DNA of 64,000 nucleotides from Streptomyces tagetis (GCF_018069565.1 NZ_JAGPNL010000009.1:186001-250000), one strand, 5' to 3'. Positions 32,108 to 40,966 are shown, counted from the first letter of the stretch. Program-made: numbers and translations. The notes: a model not told the origin generated them from the sequence alone.

Positions 32108-33786
32108 TCCGCTTCGAGAACGTCTCGGTGACCTACGACCGGGCAGCCGAACCGGCCGTCGCCGGCGTGGACTTCGAGGTGCCGGAGGGCGAACTCGCGC
32201 TGCTGGCCGGTCCGTCGGGGGTCGGCAAGTCGACGGTGCTCGGCGCGGTCGGCGGCCTGGTGCCGCACTTCACCGGCGGCACCCTGCGCGGCAGGGTCAC
32301 CGTGGCCGGCCGCGACACCCGTACGCACAAGCCGCGCGATCTGGCCGACGTTGTCGGCTCGGTCGGCCAGGACCCGCTGGCCCACTTCGTCACGGACACC
32401 GTCGAGGAGGAACTCGCCTACGGGATGGAGTCCCTCGGCCTGCCGCCGGAGGTGATGCGCCGCCGGGTGGAGGAGACCCTCGACCTGCTGGGCCTGGCCG
32501 GGCTGCGCGGCCGTCCCCTCGCCACGCTCTCCGGCGGGCAGCGGCAGCGGGTCGCCATCGGCTCGGTCCTCACCCCGCACCCCCGGGTGCTGGTCCTTGA
32601 CGAGCCGACCTCGGCACTGGACCCGGCCGCCGCGGAGGAGGTCCTCGCCGTCCTCCAGCGCCTCGTGCACGATCTGGGCACCACGGTCCTGATGGCCGAG
32701 CACCGCCTGGAGCGGGTGGTCCAGTACGCCGACCGGGTCGTGCTGCTGCCCGCGCCGGGCGCGGCGCCGGTGCTGGGCGCCCCGGCGGAGGTGATGGCGC
32801 TCTCCCCGGTCTGTCCGCCGGTGGTGGAGCTGGGCAGGCTGGCGGGCTGGTCGCCGCTGCCGCTGACCGTCCGGGACGCCCGGCGCCGGGCCGGCCCGCT
32901 GCGCGGGCGACTGGCCGGCCTGGAGCCCCCGGCCCGCCCCGCGCCCCGGGCCGCGCTGCCCGCGCCGCCGCCGGTCGCGCCGCCCCGGCGGCGGCTGCGC
33001 GGCCGGTCCGCCGCCCCGGCCGCCGCGCCCTCCCCGTACGCCGCCGAGGTGCGCGGGCTCGCGGTGCGGCGTGGCCGGGTCCAGGCGCTGCGCCATGTGG
33101 ACCTCGCCGTCTCCCCCGGCGAGACCGTCGCCCTGATGGGCCGCAACGGCGCCGGGAAGTCCACCCTGCTCTCGGCGCTGATCGGGCTGGTCGAGCCGGC
33201 CGCCGGCACGGTCCGCGCCGGTGACGCCGTACCGCACCGCACGGCCCCCCGCGACCTGCTGCGCCGGGTCGGCCTGGTCCCGCAGGAGCCGCGCGACCTG
33301 CTCTACGCGGACACGGTGGCCGCCGAGTGCGAGGCCGCCGACCGGGACGCGGAGGCCGCCCCCGGCACCTGCCGCGCCCTCCTTGGCGAGCTGCTGCCCG
33401 GCGTCGCCGACGACACGCACCCGCGCGATCTGTCCGAGGGCCAGCGGCTCACCCTCGCCCTCTCGGTGGTGCTGGCGGCCCGCCCGCCGCTGCTCCTGCT
33501 GGACGAGCCGACCCGGGGCCTGGACTACGCGGCCAAGGCCCGGCTCTCCGGCATCCTGCGCGGACTGGCCGCCGAGGGCCATGCCATCGTGCTGGCCACC
33601 CACGATGTGGAACTCGCCGCCGAACTGGCCGACCGGGTCGTGCTGCTCGCCGAGGGCGAGGTGATCGCCGACGGTCCGGCGGCGGACGTGGTGACGGCGT
33701 CCCCGTCCTTCGCGCCGCAGGTCGCCAAGGTGCTGGCCCCACAGACCTGGCTGACCGTCGCCCAGGTCCGGCAGGCGCTGGCATGA
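32104..33786 (+). CDS. Fused double ATPase (EcfA-EcfA') of the ECF transporter
   Basis: This 560-residue protein carries two ABC ATPase domains in one chain. The first (1-250) has Walker A GPSGVGKST, Q-loop VGQDPLAHF, signature LSGGQRQR, Walker B VLVLDEPTSALD and H-loop MAEHRLERV. The second (about 310-560) has GRNGAGKST, VPQEPRDLL, the degenerate signature LSEGQRLTL, LLLLDEPTRGLD and ATHDVELA. A 60-residue Pro/Ala/Arg linker joins them. Group II and B12-type ECF systems usually use two separate or fused ATPases. GTG 32104 shares GTGA with the T-subunit stop. Confidence 0.92.
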   Translation: MIRFENVSVTYDRAAEPAVAGVDFEVPEGELALLAGPSGVGKSTVLGAVGGLVPHFTGGTLRGRVTVAGRDTRTHKPRDLADVVGSVGQDPLAHFVTDTVEEELAYGMESLGLPPEVMRRRVEETLDLLGLAGLRGRPLATLSGGQRQRVAIGSVLTPHPRVLVLDEPTSALDPAAAEEVLAVLQRLVHDLGTTVLMAEHRLERVVQYADRVVLLPAPGAAPVLGAPAEVMALSPVCPPVVELGRLAGWSPLPLTVRDARRRAGPLRGRLAGLEPPARPAPRAALPAPPPVAPPRRRLRGRSAAPAAAPSPYAAEVRGLAVRRGRVQALRHVDLAVSPGETVALMGRNGAGKSTLLSALIGLVEPAAGTVRAGDAVPHRTAPRDLLRRVGLVPQEPRDLLYADTVAAECEAADRDAEAAPGTCRALLGELLPGVADDTHPRDLSEGQRLTLALSVVLAARPPLLLLDEPTRGLDYAAKARLSGILRGLAAEGHAIVLATHDVELAAELADRVVLLAEGEVIADGPAADVVTASPSFAPQVAKVLAPQTWLTVAQVRQALA

Positions 33787-34745
33787 GCGGCACCCGGCCC
33801 GCGCGGGCCACCGCCGCGTCCCGGAGCGGCGCCGCCGCGACACCCCGGGACGGTGCCGCCACGACACCCCGCCACGGCGCGACCGCCGACCGGCACGGCG
33901 GGCCCGCGCCCCAGCGGCAGGCGCGGGCGGTCCGTCTCGGCCCGCGTTCCGTCGCCGCGCTGGTCCTGGTCAGCGCGGTCGGGGTGGCCGGCTTCGGCTG
34001 GCCCTTCCTCGCCCCGCCCGCCTCCGGGCTGAACGCCCACGCCCAGGACGCGCCCTGGCTCTTCGCCGGACTGCTGGTGCTGCTGGTGGCCGTGGTGGCG
34101 GCGACCATCGCGGAGTCGGGGCTCGGCCCCAAGGCGGTGGCGATGCTCGGCGTACTGGCCGCGACGGGCGCCGCGCTGCGCCCGCTCGGGGCGGGCACCG
34201 CCGGGCTGGAGCCGATGTTCTTCCTGATGGTGCTCAGCGGCCGGGTGCTCGGACCGGGGTTCGGCTTCGTGCTGGGCTCGGTGACGATGTTCGCCTCGGC
34301 GCTGCTGACCGGCGGGGTCGGCCCGTGGATGCCGTTCCAGATGCTGTCCATGGGCTGGTTCACGATGGGCGCGGGCCTGCTCCCCTTCCCCGACCGGCTG
34401 CGGGGCCGCGGGGAGCTGCTGCTGCTCGCCGGGTACGGCTTCCTGGCCGCCTTCGCCTACGGCACGATCATGAACATGTCCGGCTGGCCGTTCATGAACG
34501 AGCTGGCCTCGAACATCGCCTTCTCCCCGGACGCCTCGGTCTCCGCCAACCTCGCCCGCTTCCTCGCCTACTGCCTGGCGACCTCGCTCGGCTGGGACGC
34601 GGGCCGCGCCCTGGTGACGGTGGTGCTGACCCTCACCCTCGGCCCCCCGGTCCTCAGGGCCCTGCGCCGGGCCACCCGCCGGGCCGCCTTCGAGGCACCG
34701 GTCGCCTTCGCGGCGGCCGACGACGGGGTGAGCCGCCCCACGTGA
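33783..34745 (+). CDS. ECF transporter S component, probable corrinoid specificity
   Basis: This 320-residue substrate-binding membrane protein overlaps the ATPase gene by ATGA. Residues 1-52 are a disordered Ala/Thr/Arg/Gly-rich extension. About six membrane helices follow: AALVLVSAVGVAGFGWPFLA, LFAGLLVLLVAVVAATIAE, KAVAMLGVLAATGAALRPLG, the ECF-S-type GPGFGFVLGSVTMFASALLT and LTGGVGPWMPFQMLSMGWFT, and FLAAFAYGTIMNMSGWPF. The substrate is not readable from sequence; the cobalamin riboswitch in front of the operon points to B12 or a precursor. The last gene of the operon is followed by a hairpin. Confidence 0.85.
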   Translation: MSGTRPARATAASRSGAAATPRDGAATTPRHGATADRHGGPAPQRQARAVRLGPRSVAALVLVSAVGVAGFGWPFLAPPASGLNAHAQDAPWLFAGLLVLLVAVVAATIAESGLGPKAVAMLGVLAATGAALRPLGAGTAGLEPMFFLMVLSGRVLGPGFGFVLGSVTMFASALLTGGVGPWMPFQMLSMGWFTMGAGLLPFPDRLRGRGELLLLAGYGFLAAFAYGTIMNMSGWPFMNELASNIAFSPDASVSANLARFLAYCLATSLGWDAGRALVTVVLTLTLGPPVLRALRRATRRAAFEAPVAFAAADDGVSRPT

Positions 34746-34865
34746 CGCCGGTCACCTACGAGGCGGGGCCGTAGGCCCGCGCGGCGGCGCGGCCCCCCGG
34801 GCACGGGTGCCGGGCGCCGTGCGTGGGGACGGGACCGGGGGCGCTCGTACGACCGCCGGTAGCAC

Positions 34866-34889
34866 CCGGGGCCCTTGCACGGGCCCCGG
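34866..34889 (+). terminator. Hairpin terminator after the ECF operon
   Basis: CCGGGGCCC (34866-34874) pairs perfectly with GGGCCCCGG (34881-34889) around a 6-base loop, 120 bases after the S-component stop. The only other feature in the 260-base gap is the leader of the next small gene. Confidence 0.6.
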
Positions 34890-35006
34890 CGCCCTGTTTC
34901 GCTGGACCGGTCGCCGGGCGCCGAGGCCCACCACGGCCCACGGCCCCGGGGGCACACCGCCCCCGGCCCGCCCCGGCGGCGGTTCCGTACCCCACGAAAG
35001 GCCCCC

Positions 35007-35240
35007 ATGACCGCCTCTTCGCTCACCGGCCTCGTCCGCGTCCCGAAGAAGGCCCTCGCCGGTGCCGTCATGGCCGCCGCGGCCTGCGGCACGCTCCTGA
35101 CCGCCACGCCCGCCCACGGGCCGACCCCCGCCTCCGCCGCCCTGGAGACGGTGTGGCACACGGGCGGCGACGGGAAGAGCGCGCAGGCCGTCGCCTACCA
35201 GGGCGACGTCCTCCTGCGGCAGGCGACCGGCCTGGCCTGA
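35007..35240 (+). CDS. Small exported protein of unknown function (77 aa)
   Basis: This 77-residue protein has a signal peptide of about 43 residues: basic start (LVRVPKKALAGAVMAAAACG), hydrophobic core, then likely cleavage after ASA (PTPASAALET). The mature product is only about 33 residues (LETVWHTGGDGKSAQAVAYQ ...). A GAAAGG site lies 6 bases before ATG 35007. It resembles short secreted proteins that are annotated only as hypothetical in Streptomyces. It is followed by a strong hairpin. Confidence 0.65.
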   Translation: MTASSLTGLVRVPKKALAGAVMAAAACGTLLTATPAHGPTPASAALETVWHTGGDGKSAQAVAYQGDVLLRQATGLA

Positions 35241-35287
35241 TCCGGCCACCCGCGCCCGGCCCCTTCCCGGGGCCGTGGCCCCCGACC

Positions 35288-35325
35288 GAAGGCGGCGGCC
35301 CCCGAATCCCCGGGCCGCCGTCTTC
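35288..35325 (+). terminator. Hairpin between convergent genes
   Basis: Arms 35288-35301 and 35312-35325 pair over 14 bases with one G-U wobble and a 10-base loop. It starts 47 bases after the small exported gene and just precedes the 3' end of the opposing GT87-like/PAP2 gene, so it probably serves both strands. Confidence 0.7.
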
Positions 35326-35349
35326 GCCCCTTCCCGCCGCGTGCCCCGG

Positions 35350-37638
35350 TCACCCCGGGGCGCGGTCCGGCGCCGGAGGCTGCGGGTCCGTGTCCCGGCC
35401 CTCGGCGTCCCTGCCCTCCGGGTCCCTTCCCTCCGCGTCCCTGCCGGCCCCGCCCCTGCCCCCGGCGTCCCTGCCTGCCGTACCCCGGCCGCCGCGCGTA
35501 CCGCCGCCGTCCGCAGCCGCCTCGGCGGCGCCCGGGGGACCGCCGCGCGGCGTGACCATCTCTTCTACGGCCTCCCCCACGGCGGACGAACCCGCCGGGG
35601 ACGGACCCGCCGCCCCCGCCGCCCCCGCCGCCCCCGCCGTGACCGCCGTGACCGTGCGCCCCCTCGGCCCCTGGAACAGGTACGTCAGCCCGAAGCCGCC
35701 GCCCACCACCAGCGCGCCGCCGACCGCGTCCAGCACCCAGTGGTTGCCGGTCGCCACGATCGCCGAGGCGGTGAACAGCGGGTGGAGCAGCCCCAGCGCC
35801 TTCGCCCACGCCCTCGGCGCGATGACCGCGATCACCACCCCGCACCACAGCGACCAGCCGAAGTGCAGCGACGGCATCGCCGCGTACTGGTTGGTGAGCG
35901 CCGTCAGGGTGCCGTAGTCCGGCTTGGAGAAGTCCTGCACGCCGTGGACCGTGTCGATGATCCCGAGCGTCGGCATCAGCCGCGGCGGCGCCAGCGGGTA
36001 GAGCCAGAAGCCGGCCAGCGCGAGCAGCGTGGTGAAGCCGAGGGAGGAACGGGCCCAGCGGTAGTCGGCCGGGCGGCGCCAGTACAGCAGCCCGAGGACG
36101 GTCAGCGGCACGACGAAGTGGAACGACGTGTAGTAGAAGTCGAAGAAGTCGCGCAGCCAGCCGATCCCGACCACCGCGTGGTTGACCGCGTGCTCGATGT
36201 CCAGGCGCAGCACGCGCTCCAGGTCGAGGATCTGGTGTCCGTGCCGCTCGGCCCGCGCGCGGCCCGCCTCGTTGCTGCCGCCGGTCGCCGCCAGCCGGAC
36301 GTGCGAGTACGCGGCGTACGTGACCCGGATGAGGAGCAGTTCCAGCAGCAGGTTGGGGCGGGTGAGGACCCGGCGCAGGAAGGGCAGCAGGGGGACCCCG
36401 CGCAGCCGCGCCGGGACGGGGGGCGCGTACTCCGTCGGCACCGGCCGCTCGAAGAAGGGCGAGGTGCGCGGCAGGAAGGGCACCGCGACGGCCGCGGCCA
36501 CCGCCGCCAGCAGCACCAGGTTGTCGCGCAGGGGGAACAGGACCGCCATGTTCGGCAGCATCATCTTGGCGGGCAGCGACATCACCAGGACCACCGCGAC
36601 CGGCCACACCAGCCGGTCGGAGGCGCGCTTGCCGACCCGGCCGACCACCGCGAGCAGCACCCACAGGAGCTGGTGCTGCCAGGTGGCCGGGGAGATCGCC
36701 ACGGCCGCGCAGCCGGTGACGGCGACGGCGAGCAGGAGCTGTCCGTCACGGGCGTAGCGCACGGCGCGGCGCAGGCCGAGCACGGCCACGGCGGCGCCCG
36801 CCAGGGCGAACAGGGCGATCTCCGGCGGGCCGGAGAGGCCGAGCCGCAGCAGGGCGCCGTGCAGGGACTGGTTGGCGAGGTCGTCGGCGGCGCCGCCCAG
36901 GCCCACCCCGGCGAGGTGGTGCACCCAGTACGTGGCGGAGTCCCCGGGCATGAGCACCCAGGTCAGCGCGGTGCACCCGGCGAAGGCGGCGCCGGTGGCC
37001 CGCGCGGCCCGCCGGCGGTCGGTGAACCAGAGCAGCGGGACGAAGAGCAGGACCGTCGGCTGAAGGGCGGCGGCGACACCGATGAGGGCGCCGCCCGCCC
37101 GCTGCCCGCGCACGACGAAGCAGCCGAGCAGGACCAGCAGGACCGGGATGATGCTGGTCTGGCCGAGCCACAGCGCGTTGCGCACCGGCAGGGAGAGCAT
37201 CAGCAGGCTCACCGCGACCGGCGCCGCCAGCAGCGCCGTCCGGCGCCCGACGGGCCGCGGCAGGGCGCGGGCGGCGACCAGGCCGAGGGCGACGACCAGC
37301 AGCAGCGAGCCGAAGGTCCAGCCCCAGCCGAGGGCCTGCTCGGCGGCGCGCGTGAGGGGTTTGAGGACCAGGCCGGTGAAGGGCGTGCCGGTGAACCGGG
37401 TGGACTCGTACAGCGAGCCCCCCACGTGCAGCACCCCGTGCGGGCCGACCCAGGTCTCCAGGTCCGTCAGGCGTTCCCCGCGCGGGGTGCCGAGGACGGC
37501 GGTGAGCTGCCGGACGGCGAGGAGGGCGGCGACCAGCCAGAGGCCGAGCCGTACCGCGCGCAGCCGCTCCCCGGCCGGTCCGACGGCGGTGGCCCCGAAG
37601 GTCTCCGCCGGCCGCCCGCTGTGCTCCGCATTCGCCAC
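35350..37638 (-). CDS. GT87-like mannosyltransferase / PAP2 phosphatase fusion membrane protein
   Basis: This 762-residue integral membrane protein has two halves. The first (about 20-430) has many helices and a GT-C/GT87-type pattern: RLGLWLVAALLAVRQLTAV, VRNALWLGQTSIIPVLLVLL, GGALIGVAAALQPTVLLFVP and SPATWQHQLLWVLLAVV. The second (about 480-650) is a PAP2/IPC-synthase-like phosphatase with SKPDYGTLTALTNQ, YAAMPSLHFGWSLW and ATGNHWVLDAVGGA, carrying the catalytic His residues. The C-terminal 110 residues are an Asp/Gly/Arg/Glu repeat tail (AEGRDPEGRDAEGRD). It probably acts on lipid-linked sugars or inositol lipids at the outer membrane face. GTG 37638 is preferred (MANAEHSGRP); GGGAGG lies 13 bases upstream, so the start is uncertain. 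Confidence 0.85.
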   Translation of the reverse strand: MANAEHSGRPAETFGATAVGPAGERLRAVRLGLWLVAALLAVRQLTAVLGTPRGERLTDLETWVGPHGVLHVGGSLYESTRFTGTPFTGLVLKPLTRAAEQALGWGWTFGSLLLVVALGLVAARALPRPVGRRTALLAAPVAVSLLMLSLPVRNALWLGQTSIIPVLLVLLGCFVVRGQRAGGALIGVAAALQPTVLLFVPLLWFTDRRRAARATGAAFAGCTALTWVLMPGDSATYWVHHLAGVGLGGAADDLANQSLHGALLRLGLSGPPEIALFALAGAAVAVLGLRRAVRYARDGQLLLAVAVTGCAAVAISPATWQHQLLWVLLAVVGRVGKRASDRLVWPVAVVLVMSLPAKMMLPNMAVLFPLRDNLVLLAAVAAAVAVPFLPRTSPFFERPVPTEYAPPVPARLRGVPLLPFLRRVLTRPNLLLELLLIRVTYAAYSHVRLAATGGSNEAGRARAERHGHQILDLERVLRLDIEHAVNHAVVGIGWLRDFFDFYYTSFHFVVPLTVLGLLYWRRPADYRWARSSLGFTTLLALAGFWLYPLAPPRLMPTLGIIDTVHGVQDFSKPDYGTLTALTNQYAAMPSLHFGWSLWCGVVIAVIAPRAWAKALGLLHPLFTASAIVATGNHWVLDAVGGALVVGGGFGLTYLFQGPRGRTVTAVTAGAAGAAGAAGPSPAGSSAVGEAVEEMVTPRGGPPGAAEAAADGGGTRGGRGTAGRDAGGRGGAGRDAEGRDPEGRDAEGRDTDPQPPAPDRAPG

Positions 37639-38269
37639 GCCCCGTCGGCCTCCCGCCCCGTCCCGTCCGCGTCCGTGCGGCGCGCTGGTGTCCCTGCGCA
37701 CCCTATGAGACCCGCGCCGTCCCCGGAGACAGACGCGGCAACCGCGCCGCCACCTGACCGTCACCCTCCTTTCGTCCGGATGACGATCGTCCGGACGGGT
37801 CGACTCCCGCTCCCGCCTCCCGCCGCCCTCGTCCCGCCAACCTCGTCCCGCCGCCCTTCCCGCCTCCCGCCTCCCGCGCCGCCGGGGGTGTCCGTGCCGC
37901 CGGGGGGTGTCCGTGCCGCCGGGGGGTGTCCGTGCCGGTCCGGTTCCCGTGCGGGCCGGACTCCCGGAGCGAGAAGGGTCACAGGCGGGCCCGGGAAGCC
38001 GCGCTCCGTGGCGGCCGGATCTCCCTGCGTGCACGCGCTTTTGCTGCCGAGGGCGACGGAGAGCGTACCGGGCGTAACCGGCACATCGGCGTCTATGGTC
38101 GATTTCCGGCCCTGCGGCGGACGTCGCGGGCCCTCCGGCCCCGGGCTCCGCGCCCCGGGCCGTTCTTCCGGCCCCGGCCCCGTGCCGTGGGCGGCTTCCG
38201 ACCCGGCGACAGCGCCGCCGTGCGGGTCGTGACGTCCCTGTCCCCTGTGAAAGGAAGGCGAGCGAACCC
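37639..38269. other. Divergent intergenic region with tandem repeats
   Basis: About 630 bases without a credible gene. GTCCGGA (37774-37780) and TCCGGAC (37790-37796) form a spaced inverted repeat near the GT87-like/PAP2 promoter. CCTCCCGC-type repeats fill 37800-37875. A tandem of GCCGCCGGGGGGTGTCCGT units (period 19, three to four copies) lies at about 37878-37940. The stretch near 38085-38100 (GGCGTCTATGGTCGATTTCC) is less GC-rich and may carry the proP-like promoter. Confidence 0.55.
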
Positions 38270-39658
38270 TTGTCGGCTGCCACCGTCGCCACCCACCCCT
38301 CCAGCGCGCCGCACGGCTCCGCCGTGCCCACCGCCACCGATCCCGCCCTCGTGCGGCGTGCCGTCAAGGCCGCGGCGCTGGGCAACGCCATGGAGTGGTT
38401 CGACTTCGGCGTCTACAGCTACATCGCGGTCACGCTGGGCAAGGTCTTCTTCCCCTCGGGCAACCCGACCGCCCAGTTGCTGTCCACGTTCGGCGCCTTC
38501 GCGGCGGCGTTCCTGGTCCGGCCGCTCGGCGGCGCGGTGTTCGGCCCGCTCGGCGACCGGGTGGGGCGGCAGAAGGTCCTCGCCTTCACGATGATCATGA
38601 TGGCGGCGGGCACGTTCGCCATCGGCCTGATCCCGTCGTACGCGACGATCGGCGTGTGGGCGCCGGTGCTGCTGCTGGCCGCGCGGCTGCTCCAGGGTTT
38701 CTCGACCGGCGGCGAGTACGCGGGCGCGGCCACCTTCATCGCCGAGTACGCGCCGGACAAGCGGCGCGGCTTCCTCGGGAGCTGGCTGGAGTTCGGCACG
38801 CTCGCCGGGTACGTCGGCGGGGCGGGGCTGGTCACGCTGATGACGGCGCTGCTCTCCGACGGCGACCTGACCTCCTGGGGCTGGCGCCTGCCGTTCCTGA
38901 TCGCCGGCCCGATGGGCATCATCGGCCTCTACCTGCGCACGCGGCTGGAGGAGACCCCGGCCTTCGCGGCCGAGATGGAGAAGGCGGAGTCGGCCCGGCC
39001 CCGGGTGCCGCTGCGCGAGATGGTCACCGGCCAGTGGCGGGCGCTGCTGCTCTGCGTGGGCCTGGTGCTGGTCTTCAACGTCACCGACTACATGCTGCTG
39101 TCGTACATGCCGAGCTACCTGACGAGCGAGCTGAAGTACGACACGACGCACGGGCTGCTGGTCGTCCTCGGCGTGATGGTGCTGATGATGGTGGTCCAGC
39201 CGTTCGCCGGGGCGCTGACCGACCGGGTCGGCCGGCGGCCGGTGATCGCGGCGGGCTGTGCCGGGTTCCTGCTGCTGTCGGTGCCCGCGCTGCTGCTGAT
39301 CCGCCAGGGCGGTCTGCCGGCGATCGCGCTCGGCATGGGCGCGCTGGGGCTGCTGCTGGTCTGCTTCACCGCCTCGATGCCGGCCGCCCTGCCGGCGCTC
39401 TTCCCGACCCGGGTGCGCTACGGCTCGCTGTCGATCGGCTTCAACGTGTCGGTCTCCCTGTTCGGCGGGACGACCCCGCTGGTCGTGACCGCGCTGATCG
39501 GGGCGACGGGCGACGTGATGATGCCCGCGTACTACATGATGGCGGCGGCCGTGGTCGGCGGTGTGGCCGTGTGGTTCATGACCGAGTCGGCCGGGCGCCC
39601 GCTGCCGGGTTCGGCCCCGGCGGTCGAGGGGGTCGAGAGGGTCGAGCGTCAGGAGTGA
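38270..39658 (+). CDS. proP: ProP-like proline/betaine:proton symporter (MHS family MFS)
   Basis: This 462-residue metabolite:H+ symporter has the family start ALGNAMEWFDFGVYSYIAVT. The loop 2-3 motif is GPLGDRVGRQKVLAF, and STGGEYAGAATFIAEYAPDK is the classic MHS signature after helix 4. Twelve helices are evident, the last ones ending with AVVGGVAVWFMTES. Members take up proline, betaine, shikimate or dicarboxylates; ProP is the closest pattern I recognise, but the substrate is not proven. The TTG start at 38270 follows AAGGAAGG by 11 bases. Confidence 0.85.
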   Translation: MSAATVATHPSSAPHGSAVPTATDPALVRRAVKAAALGNAMEWFDFGVYSYIAVTLGKVFFPSGNPTAQLLSTFGAFAAAFLVRPLGGAVFGPLGDRVGRQKVLAFTMIMMAAGTFAIGLIPSYATIGVWAPVLLLAARLLQGFSTGGEYAGAATFIAEYAPDKRRGFLGSWLEFGTLAGYVGGAGLVTLMTALLSDGDLTSWGWRLPFLIAGPMGIIGLYLRTRLEETPAFAAEMEKAESARPRVPLREMVTGQWRALLLCVGLVLVFNVTDYMLLSYMPSYLTSELKYDTTHGLLVVLGVMVLMMVVQPFAGALTDRVGRRPVIAAGCAGFLLLSVPALLLIRQGGLPAIALGMGALGLLLVCFTASMPAALPALFPTRVRYGSLSIGFNVSVSLFGGTTPLVVTALIGATGDVMMPAYYMMAAAVVGGVAVWFMTESAGRPLPGSAPAVEGVERVERQE

Positions 39659-39728
39659 GGCCCCCAGGGCCGTTGGAGGGGACACGCGGGGCGGCCGGCT
39701 GACAGGCCGCCCGGCCCGCGGCTATATT

Positions 39729-39778
39729 CGACAGTGATTCGTTAGAGCACCTATTTAGATGCTCTAACGAGACTGTCG
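39729..39778 (+). promoter_or_regulatory. Large inverted repeat upstream of the O-methyltransferase
   Basis: Inner arms CGTTAGAGCA (39740-39749) and TGCTCTAACG (39760-39769) are perfect, with a 10-base AT-rich spacer. Outer arms CGACAGT (39729-39735) and ACTGTCG (39772-39778) extend it. TATATT at 39723-39728 could be a -10 element. It may be a MarR-type operator or a 5'-UTR hairpin. Confidence 0.7.
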
Positions 39779-39800
39779 AGACACCCACGAGGGGCCCCGC

Positions 39801-40472
39801 ATGAGCGAGTCGCAGGTCTGGGACGACGTCGACGCCTACGTCCACGAGCACCTGGCGCCCGACGACGACGTCCTCACCGCCACCCTGAGGGACAGCGACG
39901 CGGCGGGACTGCCGCCGATCAGCGTCACCGCCGCCCAGGGCAAGCTGCTCCACCTGCTGGCCTCCCTCCAGGGTGCCCGGAACATCCTGGAGATCGGCAC
40001 GCTCGGCGGCTACAGCACCATCTGGATGGCCCGCGCCCTGCCCGCCGACGGCCGCCTGGTCACCCTGGAGTACAGCGCGCTGCACGCCGAGGTCGCCGGC
40101 CGCAACATCGCCCGCGCCGGACTGGAGTCGCTGGTCGACGTGCGGGTGGGCCCGGCGCTGGAGTCGCTGCCGCGCCTCGCGGACGAGAACCCGCCGCCGT
40201 TCGACCTCGTCTTCATCGACGCCGACAAGGGCAACAACACGCGCTACCTGGAGTGGGCGCTGCGGCTCACCCGGGCCGGCGGCCTGATCGTCGTCGACAA
40301 CGTGGTGCGGGGCGGCAAGGTGGCCGACCCCGACGACACGACCGAGGGGGTACGGGGCTCACGGGCCGCGCTCGAGATGATCGGCAGCCATCCCCGGCTG
40401 ACCGGCACCGCGATCCAGACCGTCGGCGCCAAGGGCTACGACGGCTTCGCGCTGGCCCGGGTGCTCGCCTGA
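39801..40472 (+). CDS. SAM-dependent O-methyltransferase (Methyltransf_3)
   Basis: This 223-residue catechol/caffeoyl-CoA-type O-methyltransferase has residues 40-60 ISVTAAQGKLLHLLASLQGA, motif I ILEIGTLGGYSTIWMARALP, motif II LVTLEYSALHAEVAGRNIAR, the metal-binding DLVFIDADKGNNTRYLEWAL and LIVVDNVVRGGKVADPDDT. Residues D/DN of this type hold Mg2+ in the family. The acceptor is unknown. ATG 39801 has GAGGGG nine bases upstream. The gene is alone behind the large inverted repeat, so it is probably tightly controlled by a repressor. Confidence 0.9.
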   Translation: MSESQVWDDVDAYVHEHLAPDDDVLTATLRDSDAAGLPPISVTAAQGKLLHLLASLQGARNILEIGTLGGYSTIWMARALPADGRLVTLEYSALHAEVAGRNIARAGLESLVDVRVGPALESLPRLADENPPPFDLVFIDADKGNNTRYLEWALRLTRAGGLIVVDNVVRGGKVADPDDTTEGVRGSRAALEMIGSHPRLTGTAIQTVGAKGYDGFALARVLA

Positions 40473-40485
40473 CCGGCGCCCCCGT

Positions 40486-40878
40486 TCACACCTCGTGGTA
40501 GAAGCCGACGTTGACGCTGCGCGGCTCGCGCCGGTCCTGGACCACGACCTCGCCGCTGCCACCCCTGGGCAGCGCCTCGGCGCCCCCGTACGCGAGCGGG
40601 AGGACGTGCCCGTCGACGACGAGGCGGACCTCGGAGGAGGGGTCGTCCTGGGAGCCGCGCAGCCAGGTGAGCTGCCAGGTGCCGTCGGGGCCGCACCGGA
40701 ACTCCAGGTGCACCCGGGAGACGAACAGCCAGTCGTCCGGCGTCGCCAGCCGGCACACGGTCCGGTCCCGGCCCACGTGGAGCACGGCCCCCGGCTCGCT
40801 CGGCGCGTCGGCCATCTGCATGCCGGCCGTCGCCCCGGCGTCGGCCGCCGCGACGGCGGCCATGGTGAGTTCGAGCAC
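40486..40878 (-). CDS. FHA-domain-like protein
   Basis: This 130-residue cytosolic protein has an FHA-type beta sandwich over about residues 30-130: VLHVGRDRTVCRLATPDDWL, FVSRVHLEFRCGPDGTWQLT (the SRxH phosphothreonine-binding motif), WLRGSQDDPSSEVRLVVDGH and VVVQDRREPRSVNVGFYHEV. FHA domains bind phosphothreonine on partner proteins. GTG 40878 has AGGAGG eight bases upstream. It converges on the O-methyltransferase gene, whose stop is only 13 bases from its own. Confidence 0.8.
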   Translation of the reverse strand: MLELTMAAVAAADAGATAGMQMADAPSEPGAVLHVGRDRTVCRLATPDDWLFVSRVHLEFRCGPDGTWQLTWLRGSQDDPSSEVRLVVDGHVLPLAYGGAEALPRGGSGEVVVQDRREPRSVNVGFYHEV

Positions 40879-40966
40879 GAGCGCTCCTCCTGAAGACATC
40901 CGTCGTTGGCGTACCGCCGCCGCATGATAGATCGGCCGGACGGGTGATGTCCGGCACAATGGGCTC

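Noticed and set aside
35275..38232. 985-residue plus-strand frame opposite the GT87-like/PAP2 gene
   Set aside because: Composition (Arg/Gly/Pro/Gln) is a shadow of the minus-strand membrane protein, which has intact family motifs.
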